A stretch of 64,000 nucleotides of DNA, from NCBI RefSeq assembly GCF_003286415.2, contig NZ_CP043450.1:2604001-2668000 (forward strand), written 5' to 3'. A program made the position numbers and the translations under genes. The notes beneath the pieces are model-generated. The model saw only the letters and a program-made list of their open reading frames with translations, was not told the origin of the DNA and did no database searches. Positions 26,747 through 36,900 of this stretch are shown one piece after another; position 1 is the first letter of the stretch; each line of letters starts with the position of its first letter. The stretch comes from Mucilaginibacter rubeus (lineage in GTDB: Bacteria > Bacteroidota > Bacteroidia > Sphingobacteriales > Sphingobacteriaceae).

Positions 26747-27220
26747 ATGCTTGATCAACTCGACGATACCGATATCCGCATACTTCAATTGCTACAGGAA
26801 AATGCCCGCCTTACCGGTCAGGAAATAGGTTTAAAACTCAATAAAACCACTACTCCTATTAATAACCGCATCCGCTCGTTGCAGGAACGGGGCTATATAA
26901 AAAAATACGTGGCAGTACTTGATCATGAAAAACTGGAGCTTGATTTCATGACCTTTACCCACGTACAATTGAAAGACCATAGCCAGCACAGTTTAAGCCA
27001 TTTTGAAAATGAGATCATTAAGCTTCCGGAAGTGTTAGAGTGCTATCACCTTACAGGCGATTTTGACTTTATTTTAAAGGTTACAGTAAAAGACCGTAAG
27101 GAATATCACGATTTTTTGATGAACAGGCTTTTTGCCATCATAGCTATTGGTAAGGTGGAAACTAAATTGGTGATGAAAGCGGCAAAAACGGAGACCGCAC
27201 TGCCAATCAGAAAGCATTGA
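26747..27220 (+). CDS. Lrp/AsnC-family transcriptional regulator
   Basis: A 157-residue regulator. The N-terminal helix-turn-helix (LDDTDIRILQLLQENARLTGQEIGLKLNKTTTPINNRIRSLQ) and the C-terminal RAM/AsnC effector domain (PEVLECYHLTGDFDFILKVTVKD) are complete. It is divergent from the threonine dehydrogenase gene across a 148-base gap, so that gene is the natural target and an amino acid the likely effector. The recognition helix (KTTTPINNRI) differs from the SxxTVxRRI of E. coli Lrp, so the site it binds may differ too. Confidence 0.93.
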   Translation: MLDQLDDTDIRILQLLQENARLTGQEIGLKLNKTTTPINNRIRSLQERGYIKKYVAVLDHEKLELDFMTFTHVQLKDHSQHSLSHFENEIIKLPEVLECYHLTGDFDFILKVTVKDRKEYHDFLMNRLFAIIAIGKVETKLVMKAAKTETALPIRKH

Positions 27221-27230
27221 AATACAATTA

Positions 27231-27539
27231 TTAAAAATAACTCTCCGTTGATGCGACAAGCGTAAGCAGTTCAAGCTTAGGTTCAACTTCTAAATCGCTG
27301 GCTTCGAGCTCGGTCGCAAATTTATGAAACGATGACAGGCTCTGTAAAACCTGGTGCGCTTCCTCATTCTCCAACTGATCAAAATGCATGAACGTTTTGC
27401 CATCGGGCAGCAACCATGCTGTATATTTAATACCGGGGTGGTTTAAGGTTTTTAATTCTTCAACAATGGCAGCGATGTTACGTTGATTGGTGGCCGCGAA
27501 CTCCGGGCGTGTGGTGTATTGTACTCTTACTACTTTCAT
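27231..27539 (-). CDS. Small protein of the dimeric alpha/beta barrel (ABM-like) fold
   Basis: 102 residues: MKVVRVQYTTRPEF, a helix (RNIAAIVEELKTL), then GIKYTAWLLPDGKTFMHFDQLENEEAHQVLQSLSSFHKF, split into beta-beta-alpha units. This is the pattern of antibiotic biosynthesis monooxygenase-like or EthD-like ferredoxin folds, which often act as small oxygenases or as structural dimers. It ends 10 bases from the convergent Lrp gene stop. No catalytic residue can be assigned, and its function is unknown. Confidence 0.65.
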   Translation of the reverse strand: MKVVRVQYTTRPEFAATNQRNIAAIVEELKTLNHPGIKYTAWLLPDGKTFMHFDQLENEEAHQVLQSLSSFHKFATELEASDLEVEPKLELLTLVASTESYF

Positions 27540-27693
27540 ATTATAAAGCTAAAGCATACACCATGAATGCCAAACAGGCAAATGTGCCAACAAACGGGGG
27601 GATTTGCGCCATATTATAACCAGCAATAGCTCTCCCACAGTATTAATTTTCGAGCGGTGCTGTTTTTCATTGTCATTGCTATGTTTAAAATAT

Positions 27694-27709
27694 ATAGAAA
27701 CATTTCTAT
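27694..27709. promoter_or_regulatory. Operator-like palindrome before the ArsR gene
   Basis: ATAGAAA-CA-TTTCTAT, a perfect 7+7 dyad, 16 bases upstream of the -7 box (27725-27732). It would therefore overlap the RNA polymerase contact near -33. ArsR-family proteins usually bind dyads placed this way, so autorepression is likely. Confidence 0.6.
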
Positions 27710-27724
27710 GTGTTAATATTATTA

Positions 27725-27732
27725 TACCTTTG
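27725..27732 (+). promoter_or_regulatory. -7 box TACCTTTG of the ArsR-MFS promoter
   Basis: An exact match to the Bacteroidota -7 consensus TAnnTTTG, 38 bases before the ArsR start. No good TTTG is seen at -33; the operator dyad occupies that place. Confidence 0.6.
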
Positions 27733-27770
27733 TATTATTAAGCTGATTAAGTAATCAGTAAAACAAAATA

Positions 27771-28046
27771 ATGGACAATAAAAAAATAGAGAAAATATCC
27801 AGGGCGTTAAGCGATGCGAACAGGATAGCTATTTTACAGCAGTTTAAAAAGAAGAAGGATTGCCTTTACTGCGCAGAGGTAAATGATTTGCTTGATCTTA
27901 CACAGCCTTCTGTATCGCATCACTTAAAACAATTAGTCGATGCCGATTTACTTTTGCCACAAAAAGAAGGCCGCAACCTTAAGTACGTACTGAACCAGGA
28001 AGTACTTGACGAGTACATTGCCTGCTTGAACGAATTAAAAAATTAG
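27771..28046 (+). CDS. ArsR-family repressor
   Basis: A 91-residue winged-helix protein. It opens with DNKKIEKISRALSDANRIAILQQF. The recognition helix is in DLTQPSVSHHLKQLVDADLL and the wing is KEGRNLKYVLN. A Cys pair (CLYC) precedes the recognition helix, as in the ArsR/SmtB ELCVC box region, but with altered spacing, so metal or thiol sensing is possible rather than certain. The MFS exporter gene follows 76 bases downstream on the same strand and is the likely regulated partner. A perfect dyad and a -7 box lie upstream. Confidence 0.9.
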   Translation: MDNKKIEKISRALSDANRIAILQQFKKKKDCLYCAEVNDLLDLTQPSVSHHLKQLVDADLLLPQKEGRNLKYVLNQEVLDEYIACLNELKN

Positions 28047-28122
28047 GCATCAGTTTCTTGAAGTACATGTGACCTTTTGATCAAAAATATCGAAACTTTT
28101 AAATATTTAAATATTTATACCT

Positions 28123-29331
28123 ATGAATAAATCAATTTACATTATGGCCCTGGGTGCGTTTGGCATCATAACTACCGAGTTTGGGGTTATCGGCATCCTC
28201 CCCGATCTGGTAAAAGAATTTCATATATCAATTGACACGGCCGGATGGTTGTTGAGTGCCTTTGCCTTAACAGTGGCACTTGCAGGCCCGTTTACCAATA
28301 TGCTTACTGCACGCCTTAACCGTAAATTTGTAATGTGCCTTGTATTGGGAATCTTCGTAATCTCCAATCTGTTATCGGCCGTAGCGCCAAACTTTACCGT
28401 ACTCATGATAGCCCGCATATTGCCCGCTTTTTTGCACCCGGTATTCTGGGCGGTGTCTATGACAGCGGCAGCAAAGCAGGCAGGCCCGAAAGATGCGCCT
28501 AAGGCTATTTCGATAGTTATGGCCGGGTTGAGTGTAGCTACCGTGCTTGGGGTGCCCCTTACTACCTATATGGCCGATTTGTTTAGCTGGAGAGCATCAT
28601 TTATTGGATCAGCCGTTGTTAACTTGCTTGCATTTGGCGCGTTAACGCTTTTTGCCCCTTCAATGCCTGTTAATGACGAACAGGCAAGCCCTAAAAGTCA
28701 ATTGCAATTGCTACGGAATGTTCATTTATGGGTTAAGTTACTGGCTTCAACCATCATCCTGGCGGGTATGTTTGCCACCTATGGCTACCTTGCAGAATAT
28801 CTGGATAAGGTATCGCGCATGAGCGGAGCACAAATCAGTATTATGCTGCTGGTGTTTGGTGGCACAGGTATAGCCGGGAACTGGTTAATGGGCATTGCGC
28901 TAAGTAAAAACGTAACGCTTACTGTTCGCCTGTTTTTACTTTCTTTAGTTGCAACGCATATATTGGCCTATCAGTTTGGCGGATATTTTATTCCCATGGT
29001 CGTTATCCTTTCAGTATGGGGTTTTATACATACCGGGGGATTCCTTGCGGCCAACATACAACTTACACACGGTATCGAGGAGCCTGCGCTTGATTTTGTA
29101 AACAGCCTGCTTCCCTCCTTTTTTAATGCCGGTATAACGCTGGGTACTTTATTGGGTGGTTTTGTTATTGCGCATTATGGTATTCACCAGGTAATCTGGA
29201 TGACAGTGCCGTTGCTTCTGCTTGCATTTAGCATGAGCTTTATTAAATCAAATGTTGGCCAGAAAGCTACCTCCACAACTATTGAAGAACTACAGGAACC
29301 AGAACCTGTACAGGTAGCTATTTGCGAATAA
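28123..29331 (+). CDS. MFS exporter, DHA1 family
   Basis: A 402-residue inner-membrane protein with about 12 helices and a central loop near residue 190. The N-terminal TTEFGVIGILPDLVKEF and the loop 2-3 segment ARLNRKFV match drug:H+ antiporter-1 transporters of the AraJ/YdhP type. It follows the ArsR gene and probably exports a toxic compound, sugar or nucleoside derivative that the repressor responds to. The stop is followed by a strong bidirectional terminator (29371-29402). Confidence 0.88.
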   Translation: MNKSIYIMALGAFGIITTEFGVIGILPDLVKEFHISIDTAGWLLSAFALTVALAGPFTNMLTARLNRKFVMCLVLGIFVISNLLSAVAPNFTVLMIARILPAFLHPVFWAVSMTAAAKQAGPKDAPKAISIVMAGLSVATVLGVPLTTYMADLFSWRASFIGSAVVNLLAFGALTLFAPSMPVNDEQASPKSQLQLLRNVHLWVKLLASTIILAGMFATYGYLAEYLDKVSRMSGAQISIMLLVFGGTGIAGNWLMGIALSKNVTLTVRLFLLSLVATHILAYQFGGYFIPMVVILSVWGFIHTGGFLAANIQLTHGIEEPALDFVNSLLPSFFNAGITLGTLLGGFVIAHYGIHQVIWMTVPLLLLAFSMSFIKSNVGQKATSTTIEELQEPEPVQVAICE

Positions 29332-29370
29332 GAGATAAACTCTATTACTAAACTGTTGGAATATAAAAAC

Positions 29371-29402
29371 AAAAAGTCCCTGGATTAACCCAGGGACTTT
29401 TT
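29371..29402. terminator. Bidirectional terminator between MFS gene and first PUL
   Basis: A perfect 13-base stem (29371-29383 with 29390-29402) has a 6-base loop, A-rich on the left and T-rich on the right. It can stop transcripts from both the MFS gene (plus) and the PUL lipoprotein gene (minus, stop 29411). Confidence 0.9.
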
Positions 29403-29410
29403 TATCGTCT

Positions 29411-30658
29411 TTAATTTTTGAAAAGTTTAATATTAAATACCGTGAAATAACTGCCCGGATTGCCGTTACCTACAATGTTTCCTAAAAATCCTATCGATAC
29501 TACTTGTGGCGATGCAAGCGTAAAAGTAAAAGTTTTTACCTCTCTTGAATTTGGGCTTGTACTGCCTACGTTGGCACCGTTAAACAAATTCACATATCCT
29601 AAAGCTGTTGAAAGGTTTGCGAGAACAGGTATTCCGTTCCCTCCTGCAGCAGCAACGCAATAAACCGATGAATTTGATTGCACTTCTGAATACGCGTCAA
29701 AGGAAACAATATAATTTCCGGCCGGTAATGGTGACGATGTGGCCTGATAAACAATACCGTTAACCACAGGTGTATTATTCCATGTTTCCCAGTTAATAGT
29801 GCCCCCGCCATCGGAGCTGTAACCGCCGTTAGTGCCGTTATCCTTATTCTTAGCTGCTGCGTTGGTTATCCATGGCGCGGCAAGCGTTCCCCAGCGTCCG
29901 TCAAAAGTATTTCTTTGGAAAGGCCCGGTGTTGGTAAGGTAAATACTGGTTACATCTGCTTTAACACTATGATCCTGGAAGTCTACGTAAAAAGTATCAA
30001 TAGCTGTTTTATTGGGTTTAAACGCCGTACGATAATTAATTACGTCACCTGCCTTAAATTTAGGCAACGATGTGCTTAAGCCCGTCGGCACCGAAGTGAT
30101 CAATGTATCATGTTGTTTGTTTGAGACATCAGTGTATTTGATCTCCATAGAAAGCAAGCCGTCATCGGCGTTAACATCGGCCCAATTAATTAAAGCCGAT
30201 CCGTCTGCCTGGAGCTCGGCTTTGGCTATGCCGCGGTTAATGAGCGAACTTTGATACAAACTGCCATACACATTTCCCGCCAGGGTAACTGGAATGGATA
30301 CATGCCCTTCATTGTCATAGGTACGGATCTCAAAGGTCATGATACCTTCCGGCAAATTAGGTATAAACAATTTCGCGGTGTCAACCCCGCTGGTACGTTT
30401 CACCGGCGTATCTACCGAATCCTGCTTACTGTTCCAGTATACCCTGTATTTTACAATTTTAGGGTCGGATGTAAAAAGGCCGGTGAGTAATACACGGTTC
30501 CTGCCTGAAAACACCTGTACCGAATCCAGTTTGCCCGGATATATAATTGGCCCGTTGGGCTCATATTTCTTTTTGAAATCATCCATTTTAGTGCAGGAGC
30601 TTATGATGAAGGCTGCCAGCATCAACAGATAGTATGATGTTATTTTATATAATTTCAT
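29411..30658 (-). CDS. PUL surface lipoprotein, DUF4998/DUF5013-like
   Basis: A 415-residue lipoprotein (lipobox IISSC, Cys22) and the last gene of the first PUL. The N-terminal 220 residues fall into two fibronectin-like halves (YPGKLDSVQVFSGRNRVLLTG; KYRVYWNSKQDSV; MTFEIRTYDNEGHVSIPV), the layout of DUF4998. The C-terminal half is a carbohydrate-binding-module-like jelly roll (GNYIVSFDAYSEVQ; FTFTLASPQVVSIGFLG), like DUF5013. Proteins in this place usually are SusE/F-like glycan-binding surface proteins. The glycan bound cannot be told. Confidence 0.75.
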   Translation of the reverse strand: MKLYKITSYYLLMLAAFIISSCTKMDDFKKKYEPNGPIIYPGKLDSVQVFSGRNRVLLTGLFTSDPKIVKYRVYWNSKQDSVDTPVKRTSGVDTAKLFIPNLPEGIMTFEIRTYDNEGHVSIPVTLAGNVYGSLYQSSLINRGIAKAELQADGSALINWADVNADDGLLSMEIKYTDVSNKQHDTLITSVPTGLSTSLPKFKAGDVINYRTAFKPNKTAIDTFYVDFQDHSVKADVTSIYLTNTGPFQRNTFDGRWGTLAAPWITNAAAKNKDNGTNGGYSSDGGGTINWETWNNTPVVNGIVYQATSSPLPAGNYIVSFDAYSEVQSNSSVYCVAAAGGNGIPVLANLSTALGYVNLFNGANVGSTSPNSREVKTFTFTLASPQVVSIGFLGNIVGNGNPGSYFTVFNIKLFKN

Positions 30659-30691
30659 GATGATAATAAATTGATAAATGCATCGGTTTTA

Positions 30692-31897
30692 CTACTTCCC
30701 AAACAGGGTAAACTCACTGATGCTCATAAAGTACGAGCCTGTCCAGTTTCGTAAACTCCTGATCCTGATGTACCTGTAAGCACTCAATCCAGCCGGAAAG
30801 TCAAAACCCCAGCCGTCATGCGCGTAGTTATAGTCGGCAGCTGTTTCTGTGCCCGATGGCGATCCTGATGGTTTTACCACGTTACAGGTTAATAATTTTG
30901 TCCATGAAGCATCAAGCGCGCCGTTCACATTTGGCGAGTTTGAGCCCCAGATTTCAAAATCCCTTAAATTTCCACGAACATAGTACACATTACCAATTTC
31001 AATGAAAGGATTCATGATAAAACGGCTGAACACACGTTGCTTGCCTAAATCTATGGTCACCATTTGTGGACTGCCGGCACTCTCAACCGTAAAGAGACAG
31101 TTAGGCCAGCCGCCGGTAAAGTTGCCGTCAAAAATCTTGGTTACATCAGTATATGAATACAGGTTGGTAGCATCACCAGGCAACACATAAGCCGACCAGT
31201 CAAGTTTAGAAAACTGCTCTTCATAAAACGGTGTAAGTTTCATAAACAGCGTATCTGACTTATTTAAAAATCTATCGCGCACAAAAAACGCGTACTTACG
31301 TTCAACGGCAGGTTGCCCCCTTACCGCTGCCTTTATCAAAACACTGTTGCTGTAGATGTTATCCATACCCTTTGGTTGTACATATTGGCCATTGTTGGCA
31401 GTATCAACCATTGGCACAATGGCAAGATTGTCTTTGGCTTCATTATCGCAAGTCACGTTAAAACCGCCAAAGGTTGCGGTTACCTTAAGAGATCTGTAGG
31501 CAAGTAAATAAGGTGGTGTTAATGGAGTTACAGTAACATTTACCGGTGCCGATGCCTTCTCGCTTGAGTTAATCGCATATAGTTTCACGACGTGCGCAAG
31601 CGTATCGCCAAAACCATCAACAGTTAATGTATTGGTGTAATGTGAGGCTATTACCTCGCGTGTTTTACCCGGCGAAGTTTCATAAACGGCTTTCACATAA
31701 AAAAGGTCATTATCGCCGGGCAAAGTATACGTTAAAGTAGCCTCGCCGTTAAGGTTTTGCACCTGTACGTTGCTAACAACTCCCGGTGCATTGTTATTGG
31801 TTATAGTTGGTTTATTGAGTGATTCCTGCTTGCAGCCAGCCATTACTATCATCAATAGTAACGTGCAGAAAGCAGCTTGTAATTTCCTTGTTTCCAT
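30692..31897 (-). CDS. PUL surface lipoprotein, DUF4959/DUF5126/DUF5000-like
   Basis: About 401 residues with a lipobox (VMAGC, Cys22). Three beta-rich parts follow: a fibronectin-like DUF4959 (GVVSNVQVQNLNGEATLTYTLPGDNDLFYVKAVYE), a DUF5126-like middle, and a C-terminal discoidin/F5-8C-like domain of the DUF5000 type (VTIDLGKQRVFSRFIMNPF; YRYIRIRSLRN; SISEFTLFG). The last domain type commonly binds galactose or other sugars. It sits 38 bases after SusD. The start is set at 31897, the first residue of the signal peptide; an in-frame ATG at 31921 would add eight hydrophilic residues. Confidence 0.78.
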   Translation of the reverse strand: METRKLQAAFCTLLLMIVMAGCKQESLNKPTITNNNAPGVVSNVQVQNLNGEATLTYTLPGDNDLFYVKAVYETSPGKTREVIASHYTNTLTVDGFGDTLAHVVKLYAINSSEKASAPVNVTVTPLTPPYLLAYRSLKVTATFGGFNVTCDNEAKDNLAIVPMVDTANNGQYVQPKGMDNIYSNSVLIKAAVRGQPAVERKYAFFVRDRFLNKSDTLFMKLTPFYEEQFSKLDWSAYVLPGDATNLYSYTDVTKIFDGNFTGGWPNCLFTVESAGSPQMVTIDLGKQRVFSRFIMNPFIEIGNVYYVRGNLRDFEIWGSNSPNVNGALDASWTKLLTCNVVKPSGSPSGTETAADYNYAHDGWGFDFPAGLSAYRYIRIRSLRNWTGSYFMSISEFTLFGK

Positions 31898-31935
31898 GTT
31901 AATGTTTTTAATGTTCAACATATTGTTGCTCGCTT

Positions 31936-33912
31936 TTACCAGTTAGGGTTTTGTACCAGGTTTTGATTAACCAGCAGGTCATTTTCCTGTATCGGCCATA
32001 AATAATCGCGCGGGATCACAAAGTGCCTTGAAAATATGGTGCGTTCACGATAATACAACTCAGGCGAATTTTCATTTATCGACCAGCCGGTTACGTTGCC
32101 ATTAAGCTCAACCCCTGCGGTTTTCCAGCGTAACAAATCCCAGAAACGATGCCCTTCAAAGCAAAGTTCTACGCCACGCTCACGCTGAATAATTGAGCGC
32201 ATGCCGTCTTTTGTCGTATACTTTGTTGGGTTGATACTAAAGTTTGACCACGAATCCTGAACAGTAGGCAGCCCTGCCCTGGCCCTGATCCTGTTTACGT
32301 AGGTATAAACATCGGCTACCGGGCCTTGTGCTTCGTTTAATGCCTCTGCATAAAGCAGGTAAAGGTCAGAAAGGCGCATTTCGGGCCATGGATAGTTAAT
32401 ATAGGTAACCGTTGCCCATTCATAGTGCCAGTTAAGCGCTTTTTTCATGTAGAAACCGGCAATAGGTATAGGCGAAGATTGTCCAACTTCGGCTCCACGG
32501 GCTTTCATCCACCAGGTATCTTCGTCGGTTTTGGTTGGGCTGTTGGCCATGTACCATACACCACGGTCAAACCCAAGGTCGGCATAGTAGCGTGGCTCCC
32601 TGTCAAAGTTGAGCCTTGCGGTTGTTTCGCCTTCTTTAATATTAAAGCGTTCAGCGTGTGTCCCAACGCGCAATTCCGCTATGTTGCTAAAATCAAGCGT
32701 TTTATCTTCGTTGATAGGCACGCCGTTTTTTGTATAGAACATTTTGGCCATCTTTATGGTAGGGCCAAGCAGTGGGCGGTTTGCCGATTTGGCAGCATCA
32801 GCATTGTTAAAGTCATACTGACCTGCACACATTGACTGGAAAAAGGAATTATAGTTGATATTGTTATCAGCCGTCAAACCCCAGATCAGCTCATCGTTCC
32901 ATTTCTCGCTCATGGCATTCCTGATACTCATCTGCGTCATGGTAGTTTCACTTAGCGGAATGGTTGGCGTAGGAAATGTATACAGGTGAATATTTTGAGA
33001 TTCGCAAAAATCAATGGCCGCTTTGCAGGCGTCGGCGGCACGTTGCCATTTTTCGGCACTGTAGGTTGAATTAAACAGCTGTTCCCCGTCTTTATTTTTA
33101 AAGGAATTATAGTCGGGGTTGCCGTTAAACAACGGGCTCGCAGCAGTTACCAGCAATTTTGCTTTCATACTCAAAGCCGCAGCTTTAGTAACACGGCCCA
33201 GTTCACTTCCTTCATTGCGGATGGTTAAAGGTAATTTTGCTGCTGCAAGATCATACAAACCGGCAATATAGGTCACCACTTCATCAACGGGGCGACGTTT
33301 TACTCTAACCTGATCAATGGGCGCATCGATAGGCAGGTTTTTATCAATAATGGGTATCGGCCCGTAAGCACGGAACAACTGGAAATGGTAAAACGCCTTT
33401 AAAAACTGTGCTTCGGCAATCCAGCGTTCACGGGTATCAATGTCAAGATCCCTTACTTTGGTTTGATCGCTTACGTTTTCAATAAAAACATTACAATCGC
33501 GGATAGCTTTATAATTTGCCGCTGCATCCCTGGTGCCATTCATATAGTTGGCAATCGGGTCTGATGAGTTTTGAAAGCCCCTTGGTAGTTGCAGTACGTT
33601 TGTAGACCGGATGTGATTTGCAGGGTCTTCTACCCAAACTTCGTCGCTGGCGGTCAAGCCTACGTTGTAGGTTGGGTCAGTTTCTGTTGGCAGGTATGAG
33701 TAGCAGGTAAACAGGTACTTTTCTGCTTCGGTTTTTGAAACAAAGGCATTGGCTATTGTTGATACGTTATCAGGAACAACATCCAAAAATGATTTTTTAC
33801 AGGATGATACCGGCACAATCATTATTAAGGTCACCATGATAAGGGCGATATTTCCTTTAGGCGTGCTGCTTAATACTGAATGCTTAATTTTTTGTATAAA
33901 ATTAGTTTTCAT
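31936..33912 (-). CDS. SusD/RagB-family glycan-binding lipoprotein
   Basis: A 658-residue outer-membrane lipoprotein (lipobox VSSC, Cys38) that forms the lid on the SusC channel. Typical SusD blocks are present: the TPR-like helical core with RERWIAEAQFLKAFYHFQLFRAYGPIPI, KAALSMKAKLLVTAASPLF, PEMRLSDLYLLYAEALNEAQG and RGVELCFEGHRFWDLLRWK. It starts 20 bases after the SusC stop. It is longer than the second SusD in this window (494 residues), which fits a different and probably larger ligand. Confidence 0.95.
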   Translation of the reverse strand: MKTNFIQKIKHSVLSSTPKGNIALIMVTLIMIVPVSSCKKSFLDVVPDNVSTIANAFVSKTEAEKYLFTCYSYLPTETDPTYNVGLTASDEVWVEDPANHIRSTNVLQLPRGFQNSSDPIANYMNGTRDAAANYKAIRDCNVFIENVSDQTKVRDLDIDTRERWIAEAQFLKAFYHFQLFRAYGPIPIIDKNLPIDAPIDQVRVKRRPVDEVVTYIAGLYDLAAAKLPLTIRNEGSELGRVTKAAALSMKAKLLVTAASPLFNGNPDYNSFKNKDGEQLFNSTYSAEKWQRAADACKAAIDFCESQNIHLYTFPTPTIPLSETTMTQMSIRNAMSEKWNDELIWGLTADNNINYNSFFQSMCAGQYDFNNADAAKSANRPLLGPTIKMAKMFYTKNGVPINEDKTLDFSNIAELRVGTHAERFNIKEGETTARLNFDREPRYYADLGFDRGVWYMANSPTKTDEDTWWMKARGAEVGQSSPIPIAGFYMKKALNWHYEWATVTYINYPWPEMRLSDLYLLYAEALNEAQGPVADVYTYVNRIRARAGLPTVQDSWSNFSINPTKYTTKDGMRSIIQRERGVELCFEGHRFWDLLRWKTAGVELNGNVTGWSINENSPELYYRERTIFSRHFVIPRDYLWPIQENDLLVNQNLVQNPNW

Positions 33913-33932
33913 ATAACTGATTTTGAAAGCTT

Positions 33933-36900
33933 TTAAAATTCTACCCTTAGGCCCACGTTAAATACTTTTTGAATTGGATAGCCCAATCCTGACGTTCCCA
34001 TTTCCGGGTCCCAAAGTTTAAAGCTGCTTAAGGTTAGCAGGTTCAAACCGTTCAGGTAAATACGCGCGCTGTTTAAGTGCAGGCCTTTAAGCTGGCTTTT
34101 GTTGAAATTGTAACCCAACTCTGCCGATTTAAGGCGAACAAAGGATCCATTTCGTAGCCACCATGTTGAAGTTTGAGTATTGTTTCCCTGTATCTGGGTG
34201 CTTAAGCGCGGCCAGAAAGCGTACGGGTTGCGATTATCTTCCGACCAGTGGTCATTAGCTATGGTGCTTAACAGGCCACTTTGGTTACCAGAATTAAGTC
34301 CGTTGGTTTGCAAGCCATTTATCAGGTAAAAAGGCGAAATATCTGCAGAATTAATCACAAAAGATGAGCGTGCAGAACCCTGAAAAAATGCACTGATATC
34401 GAAGTTTTTATAGCCAAAAGAAAAGCCGAAACCATAGATAATCTCCGGCACAATCGGGTAACCGATAGGTACAACATCCGAGCTGGATATTTTGCCATCA
34501 CCATTCATGTCGCGGTATTTGATATCACCGGCTTTGTAGTCGCCAAAGCTTTGTACTGGCGAGTTGGCAACATCTTTATCATCAATAAATAAGCGCTCGG
34601 CAATAAGACCGTAAATCTGGCTTAAAGAGTTGCCAACTTTGCTCAGATATTTAAGATTATCGCCATAAATAGGCTCCTCATTTTTTAACAATTTACTTTT
34701 AGAATAGGTAAGCGTACCGCGTGATTGGACCCAAAAGGAGTTGTTGAAGCTCTTTTTATAATCCATAGCGATATCAATACCCCTGCTTGATGACTTACCG
34801 GCGTTTGAGGATATATTGGCCTGTAAACCCATCGAAGTAGGTATAGTGCTACGCACCATCAGGATATTATCGCGCTTTTGCTGATAGGCATCTACGGTTA
34901 AGGTGAAGTTTTTAGCCACCGTTAAATCCATACCAATATTGGTTTGCCTTGATTGTTCCCAGGTGATATTCTGGTTTTCATAACGATAGGTTACTACCCC
35001 AGGCCTGCTATAGTTATAATTAGTACCAAACTGGCCATTTGAACCGTTGTTTAAGTTAACATCCGACAGATAAAAGAAACGGTCTGTTGCTGAACCTATC
35101 TGGTCATTACCTACTAAACCATAGGTAAACCTGAATTTCAAGTTGTCGATGGTTGATAGTAAAGGCTCAAAAAATTTCTCATTTGAAACAACCCAACCCG
35201 CGCCCACAGAAGGGAAGAAACCAAAACGGTGGTTGCTTGCAAAACGCTCAGAACCGTTATAACCGAAGTTGAACTCAACCAGGTAGCGGTTATCATAACC
35301 ATAGGTAAACCTGCCGGATACACCCTGGTTACGCGATGGCAGCGACAGTTGAAGAGTTGGCGCATTGCCGGTAAGAAAATTACGCATAGTACCTATCAAC
35401 AACCCACTAACAGCGTGTTTTTGGCCGAATGTGCGATTGTAATTTACTGCTGTTTCGATGTAGGTAATGGAGTTGGAAATATTTGCTGCCGGATTTTGAT
35501 TGTAGGTAAGATATTCGGTTGGCGTTGGGCCTATGCTTCCCGACGAACCGTCGTTAAGCAGCGTTAACCCATTGAATTGCCCGTTAAGTATATTTGACTG
35601 GTAGTAATAAGGACTATATTGACGCGAAACTGTGAAGTATGAATATCGCGTGGTATACGCCATGGCACGTGCCGACAGGCCCTGAGTAATAAAATCAAGC
35701 TTTTGGCTTAAATTTAATTGCGCGGTTAAAGTACTGGTATTTGAACTTTGAAAACCAGACAAAGACTGCGCATAAGGGTTTACGTACAATCCGCCGCTTG
35801 GGATAATGGCATTACCAAAAAGCGGGTGATTTACGTAAGGAAGCAAATTGCCTGGGTAAATGGCCGGAAACGCAACTGGGTTGCTCCAAAGGGCATTCAA
35901 AAAAGTAAAACCGCCGCCGCCAACAGGCCCATGATAGCTATCAAACTGACCTTTTAAACTTACAACAGCCTCGGTGGTTTTTGTAAGATTTAAAGTGGTA
36001 TTTGATAAAATAGAATATGATTGCAGTTTAATATTATTGCTAAAATTATTCAGGCTGTTTTCAGCGAGGTTGCCATTATCTATATTATAGGTCATGGCCA
36101 GGTAGTACTTGGCTTTTTCCGATCCACCGCTGGCGTTCATGTTGAAGCGCTGATTGCTGGTTTTGTTTTTTATCAACTGTTTGATCCAGTTGTTATTAGG
36201 GTAAAGCAGCGGATCATCGCCTTTAGCCGTATGATCTATTTTGTTTTGAGAATAAGGTAAAGCGCCAAGCGGGTTACGGGTTAACACGGCTTCGTTGGCC
36301 AATGTCATGTAGGTGATGTTGTCAGCAAGATCAATGTTTTTAATATTTGACGAAGTTGAATTTTCACCGCGAATATTAAACTTAACAGCGCCAACATCCC
36401 CACGCTTGGTAGTTACCAGGATTACGCCATTGGCACCCCTCGCACCATATAACGATGAAGCGGTAGCATCCTTTAGTACCGAAAAACCCGAGATATCATC
36501 CGGCTGAAGTCTCGCCAGATCGGTAGTACCTGATTCTATACCGTCGATCAATATCAACGGGTCAACTTTACCTGCACCAAAAGTGCCTACACCCCTGATA
36601 AAGAACTGGGCATTATCAGCACCCGGTTCACCGCTTCGCTGATAGGAGATCATGCCGGGCACAACACCCGCAAGCATGGTGGTAAGGTTACTTGACGGAC
36701 CTTTTAGTTGTTTTGGGTTTACTGTTGTGATTGAGCTTACCAGACTTGTTTTTTTTTGAGTGCCGTAAGCAACAACGGCAACTTCTTCAAGTGCGTTTTT
36801 GTCGGCCCCCATTTGTACGTCAATTTTATAAACGCCCGCCGCTGATAAGGGATAATTTGAAAGGTCAAACTCCTGTGATTTTGAGCCTACAAACGAAAAA

